Source: Segetibacter sp. 3557_3 (GTDB lineage Bacteria; Bacteroidota; Bacteroidia; Chitinophagales; Chitinophagaceae). Taken from it: a DNA stretch of 43,010 bases. The notes beneath the pieces were generated by a model, which did no database searches, was not told where the DNA came from, and saw nothing but the letters and a program-made list of their open reading frames with translations. A program made the translations under genes and the position numbers. This document shows, piece by piece, positions 1 through 7,902 of this stretch. Location: assembly GCF_004354985.1 (NCBI RefSeq), contig NZ_SMSK01000028.1:1-43010 (forward strand). The letters run 5' to 3'. Numbering within the stretch: position 1 is the stretch's first letter; every line of letters begins with the position of its first letter.

Positions 1-118
1 ATACATTCGAGAATTACTTAACTCCAGTTCATAACCGCTCTTTGCTTACTGATCATCCACTTTTACAAAGGGGGTCAACATCACCGGAATAGGGGGGTCA
101 ATATCAGCGGAATTTACA
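1..118 (+). mobile_element. IS21-family right end, left flank (118-bp inverted repeat with 42892-43009)
   Basis: These 118 bases are the exact reverse complement of 42892-43009. The inner tip reads TGTAAATTCCGC on the minus strand, and two tandem blocks of the form GGGGTCAAnATCAnCGGAAT lie just inside it. Multiple terminal repeats with a TG..CA tip are typical of IS21-family ends; the family call is from memory of that pattern, since no istA or istB lies in the window. An open frame runs in from the left edge and stops at TAG (90-92), with residues such as NYLTPVHNRSLLTDHPLLQ. It may be the C-terminal tail of an IS gene, but is too short to prove it. The repeat probably belongs to an IS copy extending left of the window. 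Confidence 0.75.
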
Positions 119-186
119 CTAACACGATTTTCCCTTCAACCATGAGATTGCAAAGTTCAGACCTTAATCATACTAAATTAATTACA

Positions 187-882
187 ATGAAAACCGAGAT
201 TACCAATCTTTTTAAGCCATCGTTTTGGCTTCCCACCCTTATAATTTTAGTGGCAGCAGTAGCATGCAGACGTGAAAATCCAATCGTCAAGGTTGAACGA
301 AAGTCGCAACACCCTTACAACATGCGAACTACCGTTCCCGATCTGAAGTTGCCACAGGTTAGTGTCCAGAAAAAATCAATGTTCGTGAAACTGGAAGAGG
401 AACTCGACCTTTCCCAGGTGCAATCCTTCAAGTCAGACACTGAAGATGTTACGGTTTACCTGGTAAAGCTGAAGGAGAAGGATCAATACTATGGCGTAAA
501 ACTACAGGGTTCGATTGCTACGACAGAGGTACTCTACTCAAGAAAAATGCAGGACGAAAACAACGGCTCTATTGGTTTGCTTAAGAATGGTGAGTCGCTA
601 ATCATAGAGCTCGTGAATGGCAGCCGCACCATCAGGAGCATGACTAAGCCAGAATTTCTGACTCACTTCGCGAAAGAGTACCATGGGGGAACCGGGTTTT
701 GCCAAAGAGAACCCGGCGAATCATTTAGTGAGTGCTACAAGCAAGAAAGCGATGAATTTTGCGACTCATTTGTGTCTTGTGTTGCCGCTGCCAGTATTTG
801 TATGAAGGTCGTCAGGCGGCTGAGTTTGATGTCAAATTCCTTTTCAAAAGCTTTATCGAATTCATCACTTAATAGGAGATGA
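187..882 (+). CDS. Predicted lipoprotein with Cys-rich C-terminal region, probably 3'-altered
   Basis: The start is taken at the ATG at 187 because a lipoprotein signal follows at once: charged MKTE, hydrophobic FWLPTLIILVAAVA, then Cys. The in-frame ATG at 142 would add 15 residues that do not look like a signal. The mature part is a roughly 190-residue domain I cannot name, ending with a Cys-rich stretch containing FCQREPGESF and DEFCDSFVSC. Secreted proteins of Bacteroidota often have a similar CxREpGESF...C tail (from memory). After about position 800 the frame becomes Ser/Leu/Arg-rich and overlaps, on the opposite strand, the 3' end of the SEC-C gene by about 150 bp. The natural C-terminus has therefore probably been lost at a junction near 800. 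Expected location is the outer-membrane or periplasmic face. It sits directly beside the IS21 end. Confidence 0.6.
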   Translation: MKTEITNLFKPSFWLPTLIILVAAVACRRENPIVKVERKSQHPYNMRTTVPDLKLPQVSVQKKSMFVKLEEELDLSQVQSFKSDTEDVTVYLVKLKEKDQYYGVKLQGSIATTEVLYSRKMQDENNGSIGLLKNGESLIIELVNGSRTIRSMTKPEFLTHFAKEYHGGTGFCQREPGESFSECYKQESDEFCDSFVSCVAAASICMKVVRRLSLMSNSFSKALSNSSLNRR

Positions 883-3713
883 TCCTTGTCAGTTTTTTCA
901 TTTAAGGGCTTTTGATAGTTGGTGTTCCATGCCTTGATATACTGATGTACCTCCACTGCTGTTTTTGAAAGCGCAAAGGGCTGTAGCACTTCGGTTTGTA
1001 GTTTTTTTCCTACTCCGATGCGACCAGAAGGTAATAGACCCATCTGGGGGTCATCCAAATTCTTCCATATACTATCACTAATACTACCCCAGGCGATAAG
1101 TTCTTCAACCAAGGCAAGCATTTCACCTATGTCATCAAAACTAGGCGGATGCGTTCCCTTAGGAGGATTTGCTGCAACAAATTCGATCAGTGTTCTCAAG
1201 GCTTGTGCAGTAGCAACTCTTTGTTGTTCTTTTTCATGCAATTCTTCCATTTCTTTTTCCACAGAACTGAAACACGCAATCCTGGCAGGCACTAAAATGT
1301 TGTCAAATTCCCTAATGTTGATAGCTTTTTCGTTTAAACGAATGAGCCATGCAAGCAACTCCTCCCCATTAAATGGCTGAAGTTTATTTGTTATCTGTTC
1401 AATCAATGCAGCTACTATTTTGTTACATAGTTCCCTTTTTTTATCCTTCCTTTCAATAACTTTTGGGATTACGTATTCCTTTGGTAAATAGCTAGCCAAA
1501 TGATCTAGGATGTAGGAGGTATCGGTCTCACTAATAAAGTATAATGGCAAAAGTCCGCGGGTATCCAGTTTTACTCTCCATGAGGCGTCATTAAACAAAA
1601 ACATTTTTGCATTTTCTGGCTGGAGATTTTTTTCGACCATTGCTTCGATGTCATGTTCGGTAAGCAAAACTCTGTCTTTTGCTTCCTTAATATAGTTCAT
1701 AATGCCAGAAAGAACGGTTCGCATCAGTAATTTGTCAGCGTAATTATCAGTCCTTCGTACTAAAGAAATAAACTCGTAGGGAATATGTATCTGAATTGCG
1801 GGTGGCTCGATTGTAATTCCTAGCCGGACGTCTTGCTCGTTAGCTTGAGCCTCTTCATACTGTATCAAATCTTGCAATCTTTCATCAACAATAGCCTCAA
1901 CTTCATACTGTACAAATGATAACGTTTCAAGTGCCGGTTTGAGATCTATCTCCATTTTTTGAAGCCAAAAGGCAATCCCCTCGCAAATGAGTTTAGCAAA
2001 ATAGGAACTGCCCTTTTCCTGACTGTAACGATTGATTATCCAAATGGGCATCTTGTATGTTTCAATCGCCAGTCGAAAAACTTCCCCCTCGTCTGTTGCA
2101 ATGGGCTCTTTTTCTCTATAAATAGGTGCATATTTTTTATACCGGATGACCTTAATATAACCAAGTTGTCTATTGTAAAAGATTGGCGTGGCATGTTCAT
2201 CCCTTTCTTTTTGCATTTCTCTTCGAAAGTCATTAGAGAATCCAACAGGAATGAATAAAGAACCTCCTATGGGGTTCTCATTGTTGGGATCGTAAAAGCT
2301 TCCTTGATTTTCCTGATACGCCACATATGCATCGAGAGTTCCGCCTTGGGACTCTATCTGAAAAGTTTTGCTTGTATGTTTCAAAGTTTTTGCAAACTTC
2401 CATAGGGTCAGGATATTAGCCTTTTCTGAAAAGGCTATTGTTTCTAGCTCAGTAAAGGAGAGGGCGATGGATTGGTGATTATCAGGAGAATTAGGCAACA
2501 TGAAAATTAAATCGTCACTAAATTCACCGAGAGCAAAAACACTCAGTATCCTTGCAGGGTGCTCGGGGAATATGTTGCTGAGCGTTTTGATGATCTCTTC
2601 ATTTCTTTTCTGAAACGAATCAGGCGAAAGTTGTTCGTTTGCTGTTCCTTCAAAATGCTTACCAATGAAACAGAGATAGCCTAATTTATCGTTGTCGAAT
2701 CTAAAAATCGCTTCTTTAATTGAGAGATTTAATGAGTTTTCAGGTAGTTTTAGAACAATTTCGAACCAGCCCATATGTTTTAGCGCCAGGCAAGCCTTTT
2801 CAAATTGTCTTTGCTGCAAGAGTTGTCTAAGTGATTTCAGACAGTTGTACTGTCTGGCTTTCTCATAAATAAAATCAATCAGAGCAGGTACCACTCCGGT
2901 AGGCATATACAAAACAAAATCTTTACCGTCCCAAAGGATCGGCCTTTTTACCGTTCTATTTTGATCGGGATCATCGTTGTCAAGCAACGGATCATTAATG
3001 TCAATTAAAAATTCATTGATGATAACTGCATCATAATTTCGCCGTTTGCAGACCTCTTCCACGTACTTTTTAGGAAAGGTAATTGCTGCATAGTAGCTCA
3101 TTGCTGTATCAAAGTCAGGTAAGACTATAGTTGAGGTGGTAGATCTTTCAAACAAATTACGCTGATGACTTAAATGCGCAGAACTTTCGCTGAGATGCAA
3201 TAGAAGGCCTACAGCGTCATTGACTTGGTTTTTGAAAAGTTCAGGGTATTCGTTTCGTACCAGAAAAATGCAGTCCAATACCTCGTTTAATATAAGCGAT
3301 CCCGAAACATGAGTTCCTGGATAAACGAGATAGTTGCCCTCTGCAAAAACAACATTCTCTGTAAACGCATTAGTGGGTTCATCCCTACGGTAAATACGAT
3401 CTGTATAAGTTTCTATGGCCGGTTTTAAGTCTTCCCAATAAGCGTTCTCCCGGTTTCCATCATTTTTCCTTTGCTCAAGTAGACCTATTCGTGCCATCTC
3501 TTCAAACAATACATTCTTCCCATGATTATCTATAACGAGTTGAAGTGCTCCCAACAATTTAATCGCTGGTAAAGGATTAAATCGGCTAATCAGATCTCTA
3601 TAGTTCAGTTGACTTGCTCTCGGAAGAGATGATGTTCCACCGTGACCGTGACAACGTTTGTACTTTTTTCCGCTACCACACGGGCAGGGGGCATTCCTTC
3701 CGGTTTTATCCAC
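735..3713 (-). CDS. Large SEC-C motif protein of unknown function
   Basis: The SEC-C zinc-binding motif GRNAPCPCGSGKKYKRCHG stands at the N-terminus; Cys-x-Cys and the later Cys-His are all present. I chose GTG at 3713 as start because it puts the motif a few residues from the N-terminus, its usual place. An in-frame ATG at 3824 (TTG at 3827) would add about 37 residues of unconvincing composition. The remaining roughly 930 residues are mostly helical and soluble, with no signal peptide or membrane segment and no family I recognise. Similar large proteins with an N-terminal SEC-C occur in accessory regions. The SEC-C zinc finger is known from SecA, where it binds SecB, and from many proteins of unknown role. 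The gene diverges from the XRE-ImmA operon across a 425-bp gap and overlaps the lipoprotein gene tail to tail. The last residues (after about LTTFIQ) may be read from fused DNA. Confidence 0.75.
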   Translation of the reverse strand: MDKTGRNAPCPCGSGKKYKRCHGHGGTSSLPRASQLNYRDLISRFNPLPAIKLLGALQLVIDNHGKNVLFEEMARIGLLEQRKNDGNRENAYWEDLKPAIETYTDRIYRRDEPTNAFTENVVFAEGNYLVYPGTHVSGSLILNEVLDCIFLVRNEYPELFKNQVNDAVGLLLHLSESSAHLSHQRNLFERSTTSTIVLPDFDTAMSYYAAITFPKKYVEEVCKRRNYDAVIINEFLIDINDPLLDNDDPDQNRTVKRPILWDGKDFVLYMPTGVVPALIDFIYEKARQYNCLKSLRQLLQQRQFEKACLALKHMGWFEIVLKLPENSLNLSIKEAIFRFDNDKLGYLCFIGKHFEGTANEQLSPDSFQKRNEEIIKTLSNIFPEHPARILSVFALGEFSDDLIFMLPNSPDNHQSIALSFTELETIAFSEKANILTLWKFAKTLKHTSKTFQIESQGGTLDAYVAYQENQGSFYDPNNENPIGGSLFIPVGFSNDFRREMQKERDEHATPIFYNRQLGYIKVIRYKKYAPIYREKEPIATDEGEVFRLAIETYKMPIWIINRYSQEKGSSYFAKLICEGIAFWLQKMEIDLKPALETLSFVQYEVEAIVDERLQDLIQYEEAQANEQDVRLGITIEPPAIQIHIPYEFISLVRRTDNYADKLLMRTVLSGIMNYIKEAKDRVLLTEHDIEAMVEKNLQPENAKMFLFNDASWRVKLDTRGLLPLYFISETDTSYILDHLASYLPKEYVIPKVIERKDKKRELCNKIVAALIEQITNKLQPFNGEELLAWLIRLNEKAINIREFDNILVPARIACFSSVEKEMEELHEKEQQRVATAQALRTLIEFVAANPPKGTHPPSFDDIGEMLALVEELIAWGSISDSIWKNLDDPQMGLLPSGRIGVGKKLQTEVLQPFALSKTAVEVHQYIKAWNTNYQKPLNEKTDKDHLLLSDEFDKAFEKEFDIKLSRLTTFIQILAAATQDTNESQNSSLSCL

Positions 3714-4138
3714 ATTTTCAATTTTATAGCTTGTGTTTCCCAAAAATATTGACAGAAGATTGAACTGGTGCGCAGTTGCTAAGTTTACTTTGTAAAAAAG
3801 CAAATACCGGCTCAATTCTTCCATCAAGCATTAGCGTATAGGATAGGTTGCTTCTTCCTATTTTACAACAATGTTGTCTCTTCTTTCTTCTAGGTATGAA
3901 TTGAGGAAGTGGGTTGAACAAAGAAAAGTCACTCATTCTGCAGAAAACACTCTTCATGAGCATTGGATAGTAAGTATACAACTGGAACTGCATCATAAAC
4001 TTGATTAGGCTCTGTTGCTGGACTTGAGCTTGTAATTGCTTTCGAGGATGATCCTCCTAGTACAACAATGTAAATTTTCAAAATTCGGTTGACGAAATGG
4101 GTAATTAGTATAACTTTGTCAACAAGACTACAACGATC
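3714..4138. other. Divergent intergenic region between the SEC-C gene and the XRE-ImmA operon
   Basis: 425 bp, AT-rich. The right end holds a good promoter for the plus-strand operon (separate entry). If the SEC-C gene really starts at 3824, its first 111 bases lie here. Minus-strand open frames of 72 and 90 codons in this stretch have Cys/Ser/Tyr-rich composition without domain sense, and I treat them as non-coding. I found no convincing promoter for the SEC-C gene. Confidence 0.5.
4089..4118 (+). promoter_or_regulatory. Bacteroidota-type promoter for the five-gene operon
   Basis: TTG at 4089-4091 and TAACTTTG at 4111-4118 match the Bacteroidota sigma consensus TTG/TAnnTTTG, with a 19-base spacer. 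Transcription would start near 4125, leaving a leader of about 14 bases before the ATG at 4139. The first gene encodes an XRE repressor-like protein, so autoregulation at this site is plausible, but I see no clear palindrome over it. Confidence 0.65.
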
Positions 4139-5212
4139 ATGGGACAATCGGACATTAATATCTTCGGCACTAGGCTTAAGCTTGCACGAAAACTAGCTGC
4201 AATGTCTTTGCAAGACCTTTCTGATGCTTTGTCAAATAAGGTTACGAAGCAGGCTCTCAGCAAGTATGAGCAGGGGGAGATGAACCCCAGTTCTCAAGTG
4301 CTATTAGCTATTTCGAAGGCTTTGCAGCTTAAGCCGGACTATTTTTTAAAAAAGAAAAGTTTGGCTCTTGGGCAAATTCTATTTCGCAAACGAGCAGCAC
4401 TCTCAAAAAAGGACGAAGACTCTATTGTTGAAAAGGTTCGTGACTATGTAGAGAGGTATATCGAACTTGAAGAAATCCTAAATGTTCAAAGCGGTTTTAT
4501 CAATCCGTTAAGAGATTTTGTCATCGAACAAAAAAGTGACGTCGAAAAGGCGGCGGACAAACTTCGTATCGACTGGAACTTAGGAGATAAACCGATTGCA
4601 AACATGGTGGAGATGCTAGAACTTAAAGGGATAAAGGTTATTGTGGTAGATGATGTAGACGCCTTGGATGGATTGGCTGTATTTACCTCTACAGGTATTC
4701 CAATATTGGTAGTTAATCGAAAGAACAAATCGATTGAACGCATCCGATTTACGATTGTGCATGAACTGGCACATTTGCTGCTAAACCTTGCAGTCGTTGA
4801 AGGTAGCCACAAGCTCCAAGAGGAATGGTGCCATTTTTTTTCTTCTTGTTTTTTGATGCCAAGCCATATGCTTAGGAAAATGATTGGGGGAGAAAAGCGC
4901 ACCTATATCTATATCAACGAACTAATCAAAATCAAGGAATACTACGGTATATCCATCCGTGCCATTGTACATAGGCTTCGGGAGTTAGTCATTATTACTG
5001 ACAATTATTACCAGCGCTGGTTAGTGTACATGAGCAAACAGTACGGACAAAAGGGAGAACCCGGTGAATACAAAGGCGAAGAAGCTTCAAAGGGTTTCGA
5101 TCTGCTAATTGCACGAGGCCTTTCTGAAGGCATCCTTAGCTTGAGCAAAGCTGCATCTCTGTGTAACACCGATATTAATATCTTAAGAAAGGAGTATGTT
5201 AGCATCCACTAA
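4139..5212 (+). CDS. XRE-family HTH / ImmA-IrrE metallopeptidase regulator
   Basis: Residues about 8-70 form an XRE helix-turn-helix (SLQDLSDAL...KQALSKYEQG). A middle linker follows, then an ImmA/IrrE-type peptidase domain at about 150-260 with the zinc motif HELAH (H208, E209, H212) and a downstream Glu in EEWCHFFSSCFLMP, which corresponds to the family's third-ligand/LMP segment. In the family, such proteins bind DNA and cut a repressor or toxin partner (ImmA cleaves ImmR; IrrE/PprI cleaves DdrO after DNA damage). Here both functions are in one chain, which is common for the COG2856 type. It is first in the operon behind a strong promoter, and its end overlaps the PIN gene by 17 bp, suggesting a regulator or antitoxin role coupled to the PIN protein. 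The ATG at 4139 is the only sensible start. The specific target is unknown. Confidence 0.9.
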   Translation: MGQSDINIFGTRLKLARKLAAMSLQDLSDALSNKVTKQALSKYEQGEMNPSSQVLLAISKALQLKPDYFLKKKSLALGQILFRKRAALSKKDEDSIVEKVRDYVERYIELEEILNVQSGFINPLRDFVIEQKSDVEKAADKLRIDWNLGDKPIANMVEMLELKGIKVIVVDDVDALDGLAVFTSTGIPILVVNRKNKSIERIRFTIVHELAHLLLNLAVVEGSHKLQEEWCHFFSSCFLMPSHMLRKMIGGEKRTYIYINELIKIKEYYGISIRAIVHRLRELVIITDNYYQRWLVYMSKQYGQKGEPGEYKGEEASKGFDLLIARGLSEGILSLSKAASLCNTDINILRKEYVSIH

Positions 5213-5708
5213 GGTTGAAGTAGTCATTAAGGACGCTTGTATTTTGTTTGACTTGTTTGACCTTAACCTATTGGCCAATTTTTACGAACTTAAACTAACT
5301 GTAGTCACTCGTGAAGAAGTACTTGCCGAAGTAACAGACAAAAATCAGCTACAGCAAATACAGTTGTTTATCGAAAAGGGTAGTCTACAAATCGATAATA
5401 TTGATGCGCTTGATACATACCTAAGTATTTTGGAGACCAACCCAGGGCTAAGTCTAACGGACGCAGCGGTTTTGGAAGCCGCAACTCGGCGGGGAGCCAC
5501 TATTTTAAGCTCAGATAAAAGTTTACGGAATGAGTCTACTCGGCGGGGGATAACTGTACGAGGGCTGCTGTGGATATTAGAGGAGATGTTTCGCCAAGAA
5601 ATAATCAGTAAAGATGTTCTAATTGAAAAACTTCAGTTATACACAACGGTAAATTTGCGTGCTCCAAGAGTCGAAGTGGAAAACCTTATCGCTAAGTACA
5701 AACACTAA
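5196..5708 (+). CDS. PIN-domain protein (putative RNase toxin-like)
   Basis: 170 aa with the PIN acidic residues in order: D13 in VIKDACILFD, E40 or E41 in VVTREEVLAE, D89 in LSLTDAAVLEAA and D107 in ILSSDKSLRN. PIN domains are metal-dependent RNases, often VapC-like toxins. The C-terminal 50 residues are a helical extension (LLWILEEMFRQEI) of the kind that lies on the PIN core. The start at 5196 is preceded by AAAGGAG and overlaps the XRE-ImmA gene by 17 bp, so translation is probably coupled. The pair XRE-peptidase plus PIN looks like a toxin-antitoxin module in which the HTH protein represses, and perhaps inactivates by proteolysis. The three genes downstream make this more than a plain TA pair. 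The natural substrate (tRNA, mRNA or other) cannot be told from sequence. Confidence 0.85.
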   Translation: MLASTKVEVVIKDACILFDLFDLNLLANFYELKLTVVTREEVLAEVTDKNQLQQIQLFIEKGSLQIDNIDALDTYLSILETNPGLSLTDAAVLEAATRRGATILSSDKSLRNESTRRGITVRGLLWILEEMFRQEIISKDVLIEKLQLYTTVNLRAPRVEVENLIAKYKH

Positions 5709-5710
5709 AA

Positions 5711-6514
5711 ATGAATGACACATCACTAGATAATCTTCTGAAAATTTTGTTAGCTGGTGGTTCTCTGACTGCAGGGGCTTTTTTAACTGCTCTGCGGGCC
5801 AAGCTTGCAAATACAAAAAAGAAAAACTGGCTGCACATTAGTTTCTACATCTTGGCTACTGTTATAATCATTGCTTCAATTATAACAGGATTTGTATTTC
5901 GGAGTGAGATAGCGAAGCCAAATTGGTATGCTATCGCAGTCTTAACTATTGCTATTATTTCAAGCGTTTTACTTCTATGGGTGACACGAAAATTCCTAGC
6001 TGGAAAGCATCAGTATACGATTGAAGAGCTTAATCCAGTGGTCAACGCATTTTCCAAGAATGCAGATAAGGGAAACATCAAACTTCTGGCGGGAAACTTG
6101 GATTTTTTTGGAAAATCATTGTCGGAAATTGATTGTCATCCACAATACATCTGCCTTAAGGGAGAAGATTTTAGGCAAATTCAGATATTGTGCACAGAAC
6201 CTGTGACAAACGAAGATAGAATGCGATATGGCAAGATCATCACCGACTTCGAAACCGTACAACTCAGATACTATAGGCCCTCCTCTGCTGATCTTAAAGT
6301 AAGAGGACGTATAAAAACTCTAAATAACGTTGCGAGACTCCTAATCTATAATAAGGTTACCCCTGGAAGATATGAAGCACTTGAGCTAAACACCGCTGAA
6401 ACTGATGGGGCTTTATACAGTCATTTATGGGGTCTAATTTGGGAAATAGCCAAGGAGCCAACTCCTACTGAATTAGCTGAATACAGGCACCTTTATCGAC
6501 CTAAAGATCAATAA
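5711..6514 (+). CDS. Membrane-anchored protein with cytosolic domain, possibly PLD-like fold without HKD motif
   Basis: 267 aa. Two clear membrane helices lie at about residues 40-64 (ISFYILATVIIIASIITGF) and 74-96 (WYAIAVLTIAIISSVLLLW); a weaker hydrophobic stretch at 8-30 may be a third. The remaining roughly 165 residues are soluble, with short beta strands alternating with helices (LLAGNLDFF, IQILCTE, VQLRYYRP, LLIYNK). The pattern reminded me of the sensor part of phospholipase-D-like domains, but no HxKxxxxD is present, so this is only a guess. The gene lies 2 bp after PIN and 2 bp before the radical SAM gene, so it is surely cotranscribed. In a defence setting a membrane subunit could sense infection or anchor the complex, but nothing in the sequence proves this. 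I do not recognise the family. Confidence 0.75.
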   Translation: MNDTSLDNLLKILLAGGSLTAGAFLTALRAKLANTKKKNWLHISFYILATVIIIASIITGFVFRSEIAKPNWYAIAVLTIAIISSVLLLWVTRKFLAGKHQYTIEELNPVVNAFSKNADKGNIKLLAGNLDFFGKSLSEIDCHPQYICLKGEDFRQIQILCTEPVTNEDRMRYGKIITDFETVQLRYYRPSSADLKVRGRIKTLNNVARLLIYNKVTPGRYEALELNTAETDGALYSHLWGLIWEIAKEPTPTELAEYRHLYRPKDQ

Positions 6515-6516
6515 TT

Positions 6517-7902
6517 ATGAAAGTTGTTTTGGTGAATAGCCCTTTATTCCGGACTCGGAACCTTCTTTACGACGAAGACTCGCTGCCGCCAATCGGTTTG
6601 GGTTATATTGGTACCCACTTACGTCGCAACGGCATTGATGTAAGTCTAATTGATGCCGTACATCAGCGCATCCCATTGGTGGACCTGATCGATCAATTAC
6701 ATGAACAAAAACCTGATTTTGTTGGTGTTAATATCTTTACTACAAACTACGAGCTGGTAAAAGAATTGGTTGAGGGGTTGCATTTTTCAACTCACATTGT
6801 AGTTGGGGGACTTTCAACCAAGCAATTGTATGAAGCGATATTAAGCTGGCGAACGGCAAATCCTATCGATGTCGTTACTGGCGATGGTGAGTTGATTATG
6901 TTGGACATAGTCTCTGACTCTGTTAAGGACCCCCCGTTCAAAATAGAAGGAAATCGACGTGTATTCCGGATTGATCAAAGCTCGCGTTACCTGGTTCATG
7001 ATATATCGAGTGTAACTCTGGATCGAAGCTTCTTTTTGAACGAGCCGGTGCGGCACCCATTAGGATTTATTGAAGGAAACATTGTGGCCAGCCGAGGCTG
7101 CGTTTACAATTGCACTTTCTGTGCTGCAGCAAGGTCGCTTAATAAGGATTATCCCGTAAGAGAACGAACAAAGGAATCAATCATGACTGAGTTGCAAAAC
7201 ATTGCGACTAATTACACCGAGGTCTCGTCGATAAGGATATTAGATGATTTATTTTTAAAGTCAAAGGAGTCTATTGACAAAGCTGTTAATGTTTTTTCTC
7301 CTTTTCGATTCCAATGGCGTTCAATGGCGCATGTTCAAACTTTCCGGGATGTGGATGAGGTGCTTATGCTGCGTTTAAAACAAAGCGGTTGTCAAGAGTT
7401 GTTTATCGGTGTAGAGTCGGGGTCACCTAAAATTTTAGCCGACATTAACAAGACTAAAGATTTGGTGACTATCATAGCCAATTTAACAAAGGTATTCAGG
7501 GCAGGCATAAATATGAAAGGATATTTCATTTATGGCTTTCCTGGAGAAACAGAAGAAGACATGGAGAAAACCTATCAGTTGGCCTTGCAGCTGAAGGAAC
7601 TTGCACAAGAGTTCAAAGTGAACTTTCGAACAAGTGTTTTCCAGTATCGCCCTTATCATAGTACACAAATTTATCATGAATTGGAGGCGCTAGGAAAAAA
7701 GATGTGCGTGACGCAAGTTGCGCCTAATGAAGCTCTCTCAAGGCTTGTAGGCCGTCAACAGTTCAATTTCCACAGTGGAAATTATTCCGCTGTGGATTAT
7801 CAGATAGTTCAGCGTTATATTTACGCAACAACTAATCTCAATGGCGACAACCTCTTTGCAGAGTTTACCACTAGCAATCAAGTTTTGCAAAAAAACTTGT
7901 AA
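6517..7902 (+). CDS. Cobalamin-binding-type radical SAM protein
   Basis: 461 aa. The N-terminal roughly 165 residues form a B12-binding-like Rossmann domain (LPPIGLGYIGTHLRRNG, HIVVGGL, TGDGE) that lacks the DxHxxG cobalamin-ligand motif, as many such proteins do. The radical SAM core follows, with CVYNCTFC (C195, C199, C202) coordinating the [4Fe-4S] cluster, then EDD-type strands and GVESGSPKIL and GYFIYGFPGETEEDM, typical of the Elp3/MiaB-like SPASM-less group. Enzymes of this architecture methylate or rearrange unactivated carbons; the substrate here is unknown. The start at 6517 is 2 bp after the membrane gene. The last 62 bp overlap the UDG-like gene, an unusually long overlap that argues for tight coupling of the two proteins. 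A role in modifying a nucleotide or nucleic acid base is an inference from its partner. Confidence 0.9.
   Translation: MKVVLVNSPLFRTRNLLYDEDSLPPIGLGYIGTHLRRNGIDVSLIDAVHQRIPLVDLIDQLHEQKPDFVGVNIFTTNYELVKELVEGLHFSTHIVVGGLSTKQLYEAILSWRTANPIDVVTGDGELIMLDIVSDSVKDPPFKIEGNRRVFRIDQSSRYLVHDISSVTLDRSFFLNEPVRHPLGFIEGNIVASRGCVYNCTFCAAARSLNKDYPVRERTKESIMTELQNIATNYTEVSSIRILDDLFLKSKESIDKAVNVFSPFRFQWRSMAHVQTFRDVDEVLMLRLKQSGCQELFIGVESGSPKILADINKTKDLVTIIANLTKVFRAGINMKGYFIYGFPGETEEDMEKTYQLALQLKELAQEFKVNFRTSVFQYRPYHSTQIYHELEALGKKMCVTQVAPNEALSRLVGRQQFNFHSGNYSAVDYQIVQRYIYATTNLNGDNLFAEFTTSNQVLQKNL

Noticed and set aside
3724-4147. Two minus-strand frames (90 and 72 codons) upstream of the SEC-C gene
   Set aside because: They overlap the promoter and start of the XRE-ImmA operon and have no protein-like pattern.
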